NCBI RefSeq assembly: GCF_047600445.1
Contig: NZ_JASGKT010000002.1
Coordinates: 1,798,001 to 1,862,000 of the forward strand
Reading direction: 5' to 3'
From: Piscinibacter sp047600445
GTDB taxonomy: Bacteria; Pseudomonadota; Gammaproteobacteria; Burkholderiales; Burkholderiaceae_C
DNA: 64,000 bases
Positions within the stretch are counted from its first letter, which is position 1; every line of letters begins with the position of its first letter. Under the pieces are notes generated by a model. It saw only the letters and a list, made by a program, of their open reading frames with translations, was not told the origin of the DNA and ran no database searches. A program made the position numbers and the translations under genes. Of the stretch, positions 8,503 to 16,517 are shown one piece after another.

Positions 8503-9171
8503 ACAGCGACGGCGCCTTCGTGGTCTTCGCCGCCTTGTCGAGTTCCCTGGCGCGGCGCTCGCGGTCCGACTGCTCCAGGCCCTGCTCGGTCGCGACCAGC
8601 AGGCGGTAGCCGCCACCCTGGTCGACGACGCCCACCTGAAGGCGGTCGACCAGGCCCGGGTTGGTCCGTTGCGGCAGCAGCAGCGCCTGCACGACGATGC
8701 CGCAGTCGGGCGCCACGCTCACCGAGCGTTCCAGCGCGTGCGCGCCTGCCGCACCCAGTCGGCCAGCTCGGGCCAGTCGTCGAAGGCCAGGTCGCCGAGC
8801 AGCGCGTCGCGGCCCGCGTCGGGGTCGGTCGCGATGCGCGCCAGCGTCGCCGCCAGATCGGTCGCGACACCCTCGGCGAGCGCGAGCCGGCTGCCGCTGG
8901 CGACGATGGCTGCGCCGCACTCGCGGCGCAGCCTGAACAGGCGCTGGCGCAGGCTGGTGTCGGCCTTGCGGGTGTCCGCGCCGGGCCAGACCAGCGCCGC
9001 GACGCGCTCGGCCGCGACCGGCCCGTCGAGCGCGACGATCGCCAGCAGCGCGGCGTCTTTCACCGACAGGCGCACGACGGCGGACGAGGCATCGTCCCGC
9101 AGCAGGCGCGGCGTGCCGAGCAGCAGCAGTTGCCAGCGCCCGGCGGCGCTCGTGTCGGGCACGGTGGACAT
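8503..9171 (-). pseudogene. Truncated BTAD/SARP-type transcriptional regulator remnant
   Basis: From ATG 9171 a 150-residue frame encodes the OmpR-like winged helix typical of large AfsR/SARP-like regulators (DAALLAIVALDG, then DTRKADTSLRQRLFRLRREC) and stops at 8719. Full family members continue for many hundred residues with BTAD and ATPase or TPR domains. Downstream, in another frame, 8503-8710 still reads like protein (CGIVVQALLLPQ, GGGYRLLVATEQGL) but does not resemble the expected continuation. I read this as an N-terminal piece joined by deletion to the tail of an unrelated gene. Divergent from the receptor at 9341. Confidence 0.55.
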
Positions 9172-9278
9172 GGCGGATTGTGTTGTAGGCCCGATGGCGT
9201 TACCAGCGGGTTACCGGCGACCGAGTGGGCCACGCATGACGCTTCGCTCGGTGGCTTCCTGCTTCGGCAGGTTATATT

Positions 9279-9308
9279 AATGAAAATTATTCTCATTCAA
9301 TAATGAGA
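9279..9308. promoter_or_regulatory. Fur box upstream of siderophore receptor
   Basis: TGAAAATTATTCTCA (9281-9295) matches 12 of 14 fixed positions of the 7-1-7 Fur consensus TGATAATnATTATCA. It overlaps an inverted repeat TCTCATT/AATGAGA (9291-9308). Lies 33-60 nt before the receptor ATG in an A+T-rich patch, as expected for iron repression. Confidence 0.8.
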
Positions 9309-9340
9309 ACCTCCCTTTCACCCAACCGAAGAAGCCAGCC

Positions 9341-11821
9341 ATGCCCTCGCTCCGCCCCTGCCCGCCCCGCGCCGCCGCGACCCGCCCTCGCCCCACCACG
9401 CTGACCTTGGCGCTGACCTTGGCCCTGGGCGCGGCAGCGCTGCCGCCGGCGGCGCGCGCCCAGGCCGCCGCCGCGCTGCCCGCTGGCGGCGAGGTGCACG
9501 TCTTCGACCTGCCCGCGGGCCCGCTGCGCCCCGCGCTGGCGCAATTCGAACGCGCGACCGGCGTCGCCCTGAGCTACGACGCCGCGCTGGTCGACGGCGT
9601 GCGCACGCAGGGCGTGACCGGCAGCCACGGCATCGCCGCCGCGCTGAGCGCGCTGCTGGCCGGCAGCGACCTCGAAGCCGTGTCGCAGCCGGGCGGCGGC
9701 TACGTGCTGCGCCGGACCGTCGCGGCGGCACCCGCGTCCGCCAGCCAGGACGCCACGCTGGCCGCGGTGAAGGTCACCGCCAGCAGCCTGCGCGACGGCG
9801 TCACCGAGGGCACGCGCAGCTACACCACCGACGGCAGCGCCGCCGCCACCGGCCTGAACCTGTCGCTGCGCGAGACGCCCCAGTCGGTCACGGTGATCAC
9901 GCGCGAGCGCATGGACGAGGCGGGCATCAACAGCCTGGGCGATGCCGTGGCGCAGGCGCCGGGCATCGCCTACCAGCCGATGGGATCGCCGGTGGGCGGC
10001 TACTCGCCGCTGTGGGCGCGTGGCTACCAGGTGCAGAGCTTCATGCTCGACGACATCCCCGTTTCCGCCTACGCCATCAGCGCCGGCGGGGCCTGGCAGG
10101 GACTGACCAACATCGATTCGGCGGTGTACGACTCGGTGACGGTGATCCGCGGGGCCACCGGCCTGATGACCGGCGCGGGCGACCCCTCGGCCACCGTGGC
10201 GCTGACGCGCAAGCGGCCCACGCCGGCGTTCCGGGCCTCGCTGTCGCAGTCGTTCGGCAGTTGGCAGAAACAGCGCACCGTGGGCGACGTGGGCGGGCCG
10301 CTGAACGAGGCCGGCACGCTGCGCGGCCGCCTGGTGGGCGCCTACGAGGCCGGGCATGGCTGGAAGGAGGGCTACCGCTACGACAAGTCCGTGGTCTATG
10401 GCGTGCTGGAGGCCGACCTGTCCAGCCGCACGCTGGCCACGCTGGCGCTGGAGGCGAGCGACGACAAGGCCCGCGGCGGCGCCGCCGCGTACACCGGCTA
10501 CGCGGTCGACGATGTGGACGGCAACCCGACGCCCTTCGGCCGGCGCGACAACTCCGCGGCCGACTGGAGCCGCTACGGCAGCCGCCGCCTCGGCCTGACG
10601 GCGACGCTGGAGCACCGCTTCAGCGACGACTGGCAGGTCAAGCTGAGCTATCACCGCGCCACGGTGAAGGACCACCAGAGCTTCGGCCTGGCCTCGTGGT
10701 CGCCCGATGCCGACGGCATCGGCCAGTTGCACCTGCGCAGCTACCGCCGCCACAACGACGTGGATGCCGCGCTGCTCAAGCTGGACGGACGCTACGAACT
10801 GTGGGGCCGCAAGCACGAACTGGTCGCGGGCATCAACGGCTACCGCGAGGACCAGACCGCGCCGCAGTGGTTCATGGACTGGGACAACTACTTCGTGAAC
10901 GTCTACACCTGGAACCGCCGGTTCCCCGAGCCGGACTGGCCGGCCCTCTACGAGTTCGGCTGGCGCGACAAGGTCAGCCAGTACGGCGCCTACACCGCCA
11001 CCCGGCTGCACGTCACCGAGCAACTCTCGGTGCTGGCCGGCGCGCGCTGGACCCGGTGGCGCTCGCGCGGCTTCGACGAAGCCGGCGGCGTGATCGAGGA
11101 CCGCAAGGAGAACGGCGTCCTCACACCCTACCTGGGCGTGGTGTACGACTTCGCGCCCAACCTCTCGGCCTATGCCAGCTACACCAGCATCTTCAACCCG
11201 CAGTCGTACCGCGACGTGAACGGAAGCCTGCTCGACCCCGAGACGGGCACGAACATCGAGGCCGGCGTCAAGGGCGAATGGTTCGGCGGCCGCCTGAACG
11301 CCAGCGTGGCGGTGTTCCAGGTGAAGAAGAACGACCTGGCCGTGCTCGACCCTCCCAACCTGACGCCCGGCGGCGACGACGCCTACCGCGCCGAAGACGA
11401 CACCAGGGGCCGCGGCTGGGAGGTGGAGGTGGCGGGCGAGCCGCTGCCCGGCTGGCGCGTGCAGGGCGGCTACACCCGCATGCTCACGCGCGACAGCAGC
11501 GGCGGGCGCCTGATGACCGATGCGTCTCCGGAGCACCTGTTCAAGATGTTCACCACCTGGACGCCCGCGAGCCTGAACCAGCTCACCGTGGGTGGCGGCG
11601 TGACCTGGCAGAGCAGGACGTGGGTGGACGGCATGAGCGCGCTGTACGCGCAGAAGAGCTACGCCGTGCTCAACCTGATGGCGCGCTACGCCTTCAGCGA
11701 GCCGCTCACGCTGACGGTGAACCTGAACAACGTGTTCGACAAGGTCTACCGAACCGACATGTGGGGCCACGACTACGGCGCGCCGCGCGACGTGCAGGCG
11801 ACGCTGCAGTACAAGTTCTGA
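9341..11821 (+). CDS. TonB-dependent siderophore receptor with STN signalling domain
   Basis: 826-residue outer-membrane receptor. Domains in order: signal peptide ending near ARAQA (residue 41), secretin/TonB short N-terminal (STN) domain about residues 46-125 (VFDLPAGPLRPALAQF, SGSDLEAV-like end), plug about 165-300 (ETPQSVTVITRERMDEAG, VIRGATGLMTGAGDPSATV), then a 22-strand barrel ending in the expected aromatic residue (QYKF). The FpvA/FoxA-like architecture suggests a ferric siderophore. STN domains usually talk to an anti-sigma factor, but no FecIR pair is adjacent. A Fur box precedes it. Confidence 0.92.
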   Translation: MPSLRPCPPRAAATRPRPTTLTLALTLALGAAALPPAARAQAAAALPAGGEVHVFDLPAGPLRPALAQFERATGVALSYDAALVDGVRTQGVTGSHGIAAALSALLAGSDLEAVSQPGGGYVLRRTVAAAPASASQDATLAAVKVTASSLRDGVTEGTRSYTTDGSAAATGLNLSLRETPQSVTVITRERMDEAGINSLGDAVAQAPGIAYQPMGSPVGGYSPLWARGYQVQSFMLDDIPVSAYAISAGGAWQGLTNIDSAVYDSVTVIRGATGLMTGAGDPSATVALTRKRPTPAFRASLSQSFGSWQKQRTVGDVGGPLNEAGTLRGRLVGAYEAGHGWKEGYRYDKSVVYGVLEADLSSRTLATLALEASDDKARGGAAAYTGYAVDDVDGNPTPFGRRDNSAADWSRYGSRRLGLTATLEHRFSDDWQVKLSYHRATVKDHQSFGLASWSPDADGIGQLHLRSYRRHNDVDAALLKLDGRYELWGRKHELVAGINGYREDQTAPQWFMDWDNYFVNVYTWNRRFPEPDWPALYEFGWRDKVSQYGAYTATRLHVTEQLSVLAGARWTRWRSRGFDEAGGVIEDRKENGVLTPYLGVVYDFAPNLSAYASYTSIFNPQSYRDVNGSLLDPETGTNIEAGVKGEWFGGRLNASVAVFQVKKNDLAVLDPPNLTPGGDDAYRAEDDTRGRGWEVEVAGEPLPGWRVQGGYTRMLTRDSSGGRLMTDASPEHLFKMFTTWTPASLNQLTVGGGVTWQSRTWVDGMSALYAQKSYAVLNLMARYAFSEPLTLTVNLNNVFDKVYRTDMWGHDYGAPRDVQATLQYKF

Positions 11822-11911
11822 GCCGCACAGTTCGCGGCAGCCACCCCCACCGGCCGAGATGTCACCGGCACCAGTACCAACAGCGCCGGCGCCCACACCG
11901 CTGGCCCGTGC

Positions 11912-12290
11912 ATGTCCCTGCCAATCGACCCGATCCCGCGTGCTCGCGATCTTCGCTTCGGCTGGCCCGGCCAAGCATCGCTGTGGCCGGCACTGAATCT
12001 TGACCTCACCCCCGGCCTCTGGGCCGTGGTGGGGATGAGGGCTGCGGCAAGACCACGCTGCTGCGACTGCTGGCGGGCGAACTGGCGCAGCAGGCCCCGG
12101 CCAGATCCTGCTGCGCGGGCAGCCGGCCTCTGCGGCGGAGTTGGCTTCATCGGTCGCCTGGACCGATCCGCGCACCGGCACCTTCGACGCAGTGGCGGTG
12201 GAGCGCTACCTGGCCGGTCTGCCCCAGCGTTTTCCAGGCACCGACCAGCGCCCGCTGCACGCGCTGGTGGAGGCGTTGTCACTGGGCTAG
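11912..12290 (+). pseudogene. Broken ABC transporter ATP-binding protein
   Basis: The first 41 codons read GWPGQASLWPALNLDL then GLWAVVG, followed by a -1 shift in the G run at 12031-12034. The next frame gives the Walker A motif DEGCGKTTLLRLLAGE, then a second -1 shift near 12100 restores QILLRGQPASAAELASS and VERYLAGLPQRFPGTDQ, ending at TAG 12288. Adding one G at each place gives a clean 126-residue N-terminal half that still stops before the Q-loop/signature region. So it is truncated as well as frameshifted. Its place next to the receptor suggests a lost iron or metal importer subunit. Confidence 0.7.
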
Positions 12291-12363
12291 GACCGCCCTT
12301 CTGACGGGAACGGGAGCCGGGGGGGTATCCGCGCCCCGGCCCCCTGCCTCATCCAATCAACGA

Positions 12364-12849
12364 TCAGGACCGCTTGGTCAGCTTGCCGGCGATCTGCTCG
12401 GACACCCAGCCGAACAGCGCACCGACGATGATGGACAGAATGGTCGGCACGATGGCATCCGTCGGCGACAGGCCTTTGAGCAGGATCAGGCCGGCCACGC
12501 TGGCGAAGCCATAGACGCTCGACGGAATGGTGCTCAGCACCGGCAGGTGCGCGGCCAGCACGATCACGGCCGCGCCGATGCCGACCGCCACGGGAGCGGC
12601 CAGGCCGCCCAGCGCGCCCAGTTGGCCGGCCAGCATCACCGAGGCCATGCCGACGAGCGCGCCGAACGACATGCAGACCACGGTCTTGACCAGGCCGCCG
12701 GTTTTTCCGCCATTGTGGAAAAAGCTCGCCCAGGCGACAAAGGCCTGCCAGATCTGCATGTGAAGGGCGGCCAAGGGCCCCAGGAACAGCCACGTCGCGA
12801 CAAGCGCCAGCACGCCGATGGACAGCGCCAGTGCAATCAACAAACTCAT
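12364..12849 (-). CDS. DUF1097 family inner-membrane protein
   Basis: 161 residues, nearly all hydrophobic, with about five membrane segments and a Gly/Ala-rich core (CMSFGALVGMASVMLAG, VAVGIGAAVIVLAAHLPVLSTIPSSVYGFAS). The SSVYGFAS segment is typical of DUF1097 (YcdZ-like) proteins. Start ATG 12849 has GGAG 7 nt upstream. Function unknown. It faces the ABC ATPase remnant. Confidence 0.75.
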   Translation of the reverse strand: MSLLIALALSIGVLALVATWLFLGPLAALHMQIWQAFVAWASFFHNGGKTGGLVKTVVCMSFGALVGMASVMLAGQLGALGGLAAPVAVGIGAAVIVLAAHLPVLSTIPSSVYGFASVAGLILLKGLSPTDAIVPTILSIIVGALFGWVSEQIAGKLTKRS

Positions 12850-13150
12850 CTTTGTCTCCTCAATAGTTGGAAAGTCGTTCCCATCCGGATGAAAGACGGA
12901 GGGAACATCCGCGGCAAGGCAACTTCCGCGCCACTGAGCTGAGGTACAAAACTACCGATTCACGGCAGAAAAGAAGTGATTACCCAGGCCAACTTCAATT
13001 TGACGCAAGGGTTTTCAGCAGAAGAAGCATCGCCGCTCGCGTTCCAGCCCGGCCCGATTTTCTCGAGGCAGACTCACGCCGCGCCTAAATGGAACAATTC
13101 CCGGAGCAATGGGTAATCGGTGCCCATGCGCACGGCCCAGGGCTGTCGGT
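12850..13150. other. 301-nt gene-free interval
   Basis: Between DUF1097 and the PepSY protein. The DUF1097-proximal part is less G+C-rich and probably holds that gene's promoter, though no convincing -35/-10 pair stands out. On the minus strand 13074-13135 reads as a plausible C-terminal remnant (MGTDYPLLRELFHL) in the wrong frame for the PepSY gene. Nothing else seen. Confidence 0.4.
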
Positions 13151-14731
13151 TCAAGGCCGCCGCGCCTGCGCCGTGCGCACTGCCCATACGCTGTCCGCGC
13201 GGCCGTGGTGAATCCGGCGGCGTGTGAGGCGGATCAGCCAGGCGAACACCGGCACCGCCGCGAGCGCGGTGAGGTCCACCGCGACGGTGCCCGGATGGTT
13301 CCAGCCGCCGACCATGCCCCAGGCGCTCATCAGGCTGACCAGCGGAATCGCCGCGGTGGCCGCCGCGCACAGCCACAGCAGCTCGTGCGCGCCTTTGGCC
13401 GCGCCGCGCACGAAGGCCCAGGCGGTGGCGGCAAGGAACACGCCGCAATAGATGGCCTCGTGCCAGAAACCCGGGTCGGCCACGCGCACCGGCAACCATT
13501 TGGTGGCGGCGATGGTGGCCGAGATGCCCGCCACGCTGCCCAGCGCGACACCCACGGTCAGGCAGCCCATCATGCGTGCGGATCGCGCCTGCACCACCGT
13601 CTCGGCACCGCGCCGCGGTTTGCGGCGCGATTCGATCCACAGCAGGTTGCCGGTGTAGAACAGCGCCGCGCCCGCCAAACCCATCAGCGCATACAGCCAG
13701 CGCACCGGGGTGCCACCGAAACTGCCGAAGTGCAGCATGAAGAAGGTGTTGACCGCCTCGCTCCAACCATCCATGTGTCCGGGCAGGCCGCGGAGGTCCA
13801 CGTCGCCGGTGATGGGGTCGATGCGGGTGCGCATCCATGTGCTGCCGCGCGTGCCGCGCCGCACATCGAGGCCCTGGACCGTGGCGTCCTGGCGGAAGAT
13901 GCTCTCCTGCTCGAAGCCGAAGCGATGCACGTCGAAGCCCGGCAGTTGCTCGCGCACACGCGCCAGAAGCTGGTGTGCCCGCATCGGCGTGCCGCCCGCG
14001 GGCATCGTCGAGGGCTGGCCCCAGTTGATCTGGCCGCCGTAAAACGCCTTGCTCTGGGCAAGGTAGAACGGCGCATGGAACGCGAACACCACGCAAGTCA
14101 GCGCGATCACCAGGTGGAACGGCAGGCTGAAGACGCCGAGCGCGTTGTGCACGTCCAGCCACATGCGTTTGAGGTTCGGGCCGATGCGCAGCGCGAACAG
14201 GTCGCGCACGAGTGCGGGTAGCAGCACGATCAACCCGGACAGCAGCGCCACCGCATAGGCCAGCGCCACTGCGCCCATCAGGGGGCGCGCGATGTGCTCC
14301 GGCAGCGGCAGGCCGACGAACTGGTGCAACCGGTCCACGAGTTGCGCCACCTGCGCCCGGCGCAGCCGCTCGGTCTGCAAGCTGCCGTCGGGGGCGAAGC
14401 TGGCGCCGTATTCGATGCGGTCGAACTCGCTCTTGCCGGGCAGGCTCCAGGTGACGCGCGCCGGCTGCTCGGGCGTGATGTCCACCACGATGCCGTAGCG
14501 GTCGATGGGCCGAGGTTGTTCGTCCCGCACGGCGGCCAGCAGTTTTTCGGCCTCTTCCAGCGGCGGCGCGGCGGCCAGCGCCGTGGGCGGCGTGGCCCAG
14601 CGTTGCAGCGGCTTTTCGAACATCGTGATCGCGCCGGCATAGAACCCGATGAACAGCAGCAGCCCGCAGACGATGCCGACCCAGGTGTGGACATCTTTGT
14701 AGACCTTGACGATGTCGCTGCGGATGTTCAT
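13151..14731 (-). CDS. PepSY-associated transmembrane protein (iron-uptake associated)
   Basis: 526-residue inner-membrane protein of the PepSY_TM/PiuB group. First membrane helix about residues 15-40 (TWVGIVCGLLLFIGFYAGAITMFEKPL), then a periplasmic domain, paired helices near 150-230 with conserved HNALGVFSLPFHLVIALT, a second periplasmic segment with PITGDVDLRGLPGH, and four more helices at the C-terminus. Histidines in helices fit a haem- or iron-reductase role, which is how the family is generally interpreted. Last gene of a three-gene operon; DUF3649 ends 7 nt upstream. Confidence 0.85.
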   Translation of the reverse strand: MNIRSDIVKVYKDVHTWVGIVCGLLLFIGFYAGAITMFEKPLQRWATPPTALAAAPPLEEAEKLLAAVRDEQPRPIDRYGIVVDITPEQPARVTWSLPGKSEFDRIEYGASFAPDGSLQTERLRRAQVAQLVDRLHQFVGLPLPEHIARPLMGAVALAYAVALLSGLIVLLPALVRDLFALRIGPNLKRMWLDVHNALGVFSLPFHLVIALTCVVFAFHAPFYLAQSKAFYGGQINWGQPSTMPAGGTPMRAHQLLARVREQLPGFDVHRFGFEQESIFRQDATVQGLDVRRGTRGSTWMRTRIDPITGDVDLRGLPGHMDGWSEAVNTFFMLHFGSFGGTPVRWLYALMGLAGAALFYTGNLLWIESRRKPRRGAETVVQARSARMMGCLTVGVALGSVAGISATIAATKWLPVRVADPGFWHEAIYCGVFLAATAWAFVRGAAKGAHELLWLCAAATAAIPLVSLMSAWGMVGGWNHPGTVAVDLTALAAVPVFAWLIRLTRRRIHHGRADSVWAVRTAQARRP

Positions 14732-14738
14732 GCCGACC

Positions 14739-15038
14739 TCAGCGCAGCCACGCCTTCAGCAGCCACAGCAGCCCCCACGCCGCTGCGTTCGCCAGCCCCA
14801 GCCATCCCCACGCGCGCAGGCTGTCGCGAAACAGGAACACGAAGCCGAGCACGGCGACCCAGGCCGGCGCGATAGCCCACATGACGAACTGGATCTTCCC
14901 TTGGCCGCCGGGATCGGCGGGCGTCAGCAGCGCGAGCACGCCGGAAAGCGCCAGCGCCAGCGTGAACCCGAGTACCACACCGGCCGCCGCCTTGCCGAAC
15001 CAGTGGCGGCTTTGCAAGCGCCGCCGCGCCGTGGTCAT
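14739..15038 (-). CDS. DUF3649 family small membrane protein
   Basis: 99 residues with three hydrophobic segments (AAAGVVLGFTLALALSGVLALL, FVMWAIAPAWVAVLGFVFLF, LGLANAAAWGLLWLLKAWL). Such proteins occur beside PepSY proteins and TonB receptors in iron-uptake loci of Pseudomonas and Burkholderiales. Its ATG (15038) overlaps the stop of the upstream DUF3325 gene. I chose this start because the longer frame runs back through that gene. Function unknown. Confidence 0.7.
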   Translation of the reverse strand: MTTARRRLQSRHWFGKAAAGVVLGFTLALALSGVLALLTPADPGGQGKIQFVMWAIAPAWVAVLGFVFLFRDSLRAWGWLGLANAAAWGLLWLLKAWLR

Positions 15039-15343
15039 GGCGCTCCTCCTGCGCGGCTGAGGGCACGCCAGGCACCCAGGAACGGCATCACCGACGCGGC
15101 CAGCATCAGCAGGATGCTCCACGCGAACGCGGCCTCCATCGGGGCCAGCAGCCGAAGCATCGCCGCCAGCGACACCAACGCGCACACGACGCCCGGCCAC
15201 CAGCGCCACCGTGACGGCCAGCGCCCGGCCGCGCGCCATTGCTGGTGCGACGAAGCCAGGTAGGCGAACAGCGCGGCAGCGGTGCCGGACAGAACGGCCA
15301 GGATGGCGGCAAACGTGGTCATGGCACCGGCCTGATGGGGCAT
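15035..15343 (-). CDS. DUF3325 family small membrane protein
   Basis: 102 residues (95 if the second ATG at 15322, MTTFAAIL, is used). Three membrane segments with SHQQWRAAGRW between the first two and a C-terminal FAWSILLMLAASVMPFLGAW. Companion of DUF3649 and PepSY proteins in iron-uptake loci; first gene of this operon. No strong ribosome site before either start. Confidence 0.7.
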   Translation of the reverse strand: MPHQAGAMTTFAAILAVLSGTAAALFAYLASSHQQWRAAGRWPSRWRWWPGVVCALVSLAAMLRLLAPMEAAFAWSILLMLAASVMPFLGAWRALSRAGGAP

Positions 15344-15497
15344 AGGGCGTGCATTCTGTCAAGTTCGCCCCGGGGCCGCGCGCCAGTCGTACCAGCGCGT
15401 CGAGCGGCGCCAGCCGGTCAGCGTCTTCTTGAAGCGCGCGGCCAGCTTGCCGGGGCCATCGGCATCGGCATCGGCCCCTCACAGCCCCAGAAATCGA

Positions 15498-15530
15498 AAC
15501 GGGTTAGCCCCTTGTGGAAGCTAACCCGTT
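15498..15530 (-). terminator. Probable terminator after tRNA-Pro
   Basis: Perfect 11-bp stem AACGGGTTAGC (15498-15508) with GCTAACCCGTT (15520-15530) and an 11-nt loop, 8 nt past the 3' end of the tRNA. On the minus strand it is followed by TTTCGATTTCT-like sequence, a moderate U-tract. The rest of 15344-15497 holds a fragment on the minus strand reading AARFKKTLTGWRRSTRWYDW, perhaps a gene remnant. Confidence 0.6.
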
Positions 15531-15538
15531 GATTTCAA

Positions 15539-15615
15539 TGGTCGGGGTGGCGGGATTCGAACTCGCGACCCCTTGCACCCCATGCAAGTGCGCTACCAGG
15601 CTGCGCTACACCCCG
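15539..15615 (-). tRNA. tRNA-Pro (GGG anticodon)
   Basis: 77-nt cloverleaf with encoded CCA (15541-15539). Acceptor CGGGGTG/CACCCCG, D stem GCGC/GCGC, anticodon stem CTTGC/GCAAG with loop ATGGGGT giving anticodon GGG, variable loop GGGTC, T loop TTCGAAT. The T stem GCGAG/CCCGC has one A-C mismatch at pair 52-62. tRNA-Pro next to merR-ihfA-pheT is the usual arrangement in Burkholderiales. Confidence 0.92.
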
Positions 15616-15658
15616 ACGAAGCTGCGCATTATAGCCTCAGCGGGCCGCGCCTCTGCCT

Positions 15659-16102
15659 TCAGAGCACCAGCAGCGCGCGGATCGCCAGCAGCTCGCTGCG
15701 CACCTCGCCCGGCGAGGGCACGCCGGCGCCCGGCGGCGCGGCCACCGGCATCGCGTCGGTGGGCACGCCTTCGAGCACTTCGCTCATGTCGATCACCTCG
15801 TCGGGCTCGTCGTCGGCCTGCGGCGGCACGGGCTCGCGGGCATGCAACAGCGCCTCGGCGAGCCGGTTGCGCGCGCCGCTGATCGTGAAGCCCTGTTCGT
15901 AGAGCAGCTCGCGGATGCGCCGGATCAGCAGCACCTCGTGGTGCTGGTAGTAGCGCCGGTTGCCGCGGCGCTTCATCGGCTTGAGCTGGGTGAACTCCTG
16001 CTCCCAGTAGCGCAGCACGTACGGCTTCACCCCGCAAAGCTCGCTGACCTCACCGATGGTGAAGTACCGCTTCGCCGGGATGGCTGGGAGCGCTTTCTCC
16101 AT
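15659..16102 (-). CDS. MerR-family transcriptional regulator
   Basis: 147 residues. Winged helix-turn-helix at about residues 10-80 (YFTIGEVSELCGVKPYVLRYWEQEF, then RRGNRRYYQHHEVLLIRRI), the classic MerR DNA-binding domain. The C-terminal half is acidic and Pro-rich and lacks metal-binding cysteines. The gene follows ihfA in most betaproteobacterial pheST operons. I used ATG 16102 (MEKALPAIPAKR) rather than the TTG four codons earlier. Regulatory target unknown. Confidence 0.87.
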   Translation of the reverse strand: MEKALPAIPAKRYFTIGEVSELCGVKPYVLRYWEQEFTQLKPMKRRGNRRYYQHHEVLLIRRIRELLYEQGFTISGARNRLAEALLHAREPVPPQADDEPDEVIDMSEVLEGVPTDAMPVAAPPGAGVPSPGEVRSELLAIRALLVL

Positions 16103-16137
16103 GAAAATCAACAAGATCCCGTGGGAAAGCTAAGACT

Positions 16138-16506
16138 TTACTCGAAGTCCTCCCCGGCGGGTATGTCGCCTTGCACAACCCCCTTGAGTTTGTGGCTCGC
16201 GTGGAAGGTCACGACGTTGCGCGCCTTGATCGGGATGGCCTCGCCGGTGCGCGGGTTGCGCCCCGGGCGCGGCGCCTTGCGGCGGATGTTGAAGTTGCCG
16301 AAGCCGGAGAGCTTGACGTCCTCGCCGCGCACCAGCGTGGCGTGGATGATGTCGAAGAAGCCCTCGACCATGTCCTTCGACTCGCGCTTGTTCAGCCCGA
16401 GGCGCTCGAACAGCAGGTCGGCCAGTTCCGCCTTGGTCAGCGTCGGCGTCTCGATGCTCGGCAGCATCACGCGGTCGTGCGGCTTGTGCTTGTCGTCGTC
16501 GTCCAT
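16138..16506 (-). CDS. ihfA: Integration host factor subunit alpha
   Basis: 122 residues; nucleoid protein that bends DNA as a heterodimer with IhfB. HU/IHF fold: LTKAELADLLFERLGLNKRESKDMVEGFF, then VKLSGFGNFNIRRKAPRPGRNPRTGE, the DNA-inserting beta arm, and FHASHKLKGVV at the end. An acidic/basic N-terminal extension of about 20 residues (MDDDDKHK) is longer than in E. coli. Begins 11 nt after pheT, as part of the pheST operon. Confidence 0.95.
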   Translation of the reverse strand: MDDDDKHKPHDRVMLPSIETPTLTKAELADLLFERLGLNKRESKDMVEGFFDIIHATLVRGEDVKLSGFGNFNIRRKAPRPGRNPRTGEAIPIKARNVVTFHASHKLKGVVQGDIPAGEDFE

Positions 16507-16517
16507 GATCGTTGCCT

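Noticed and set aside
9293..12181. 962-residue minus-strand ORF opposite the receptor
   Set aside because: Antisense shadow; the receptor on the other strand has full domain support.
13074..14162. Alternative minus-strand frame at the PepSY gene
   Set aside because: Composition is shadow-like except for a short end; the 526-residue PepSY frame has clear membrane and domain structure.
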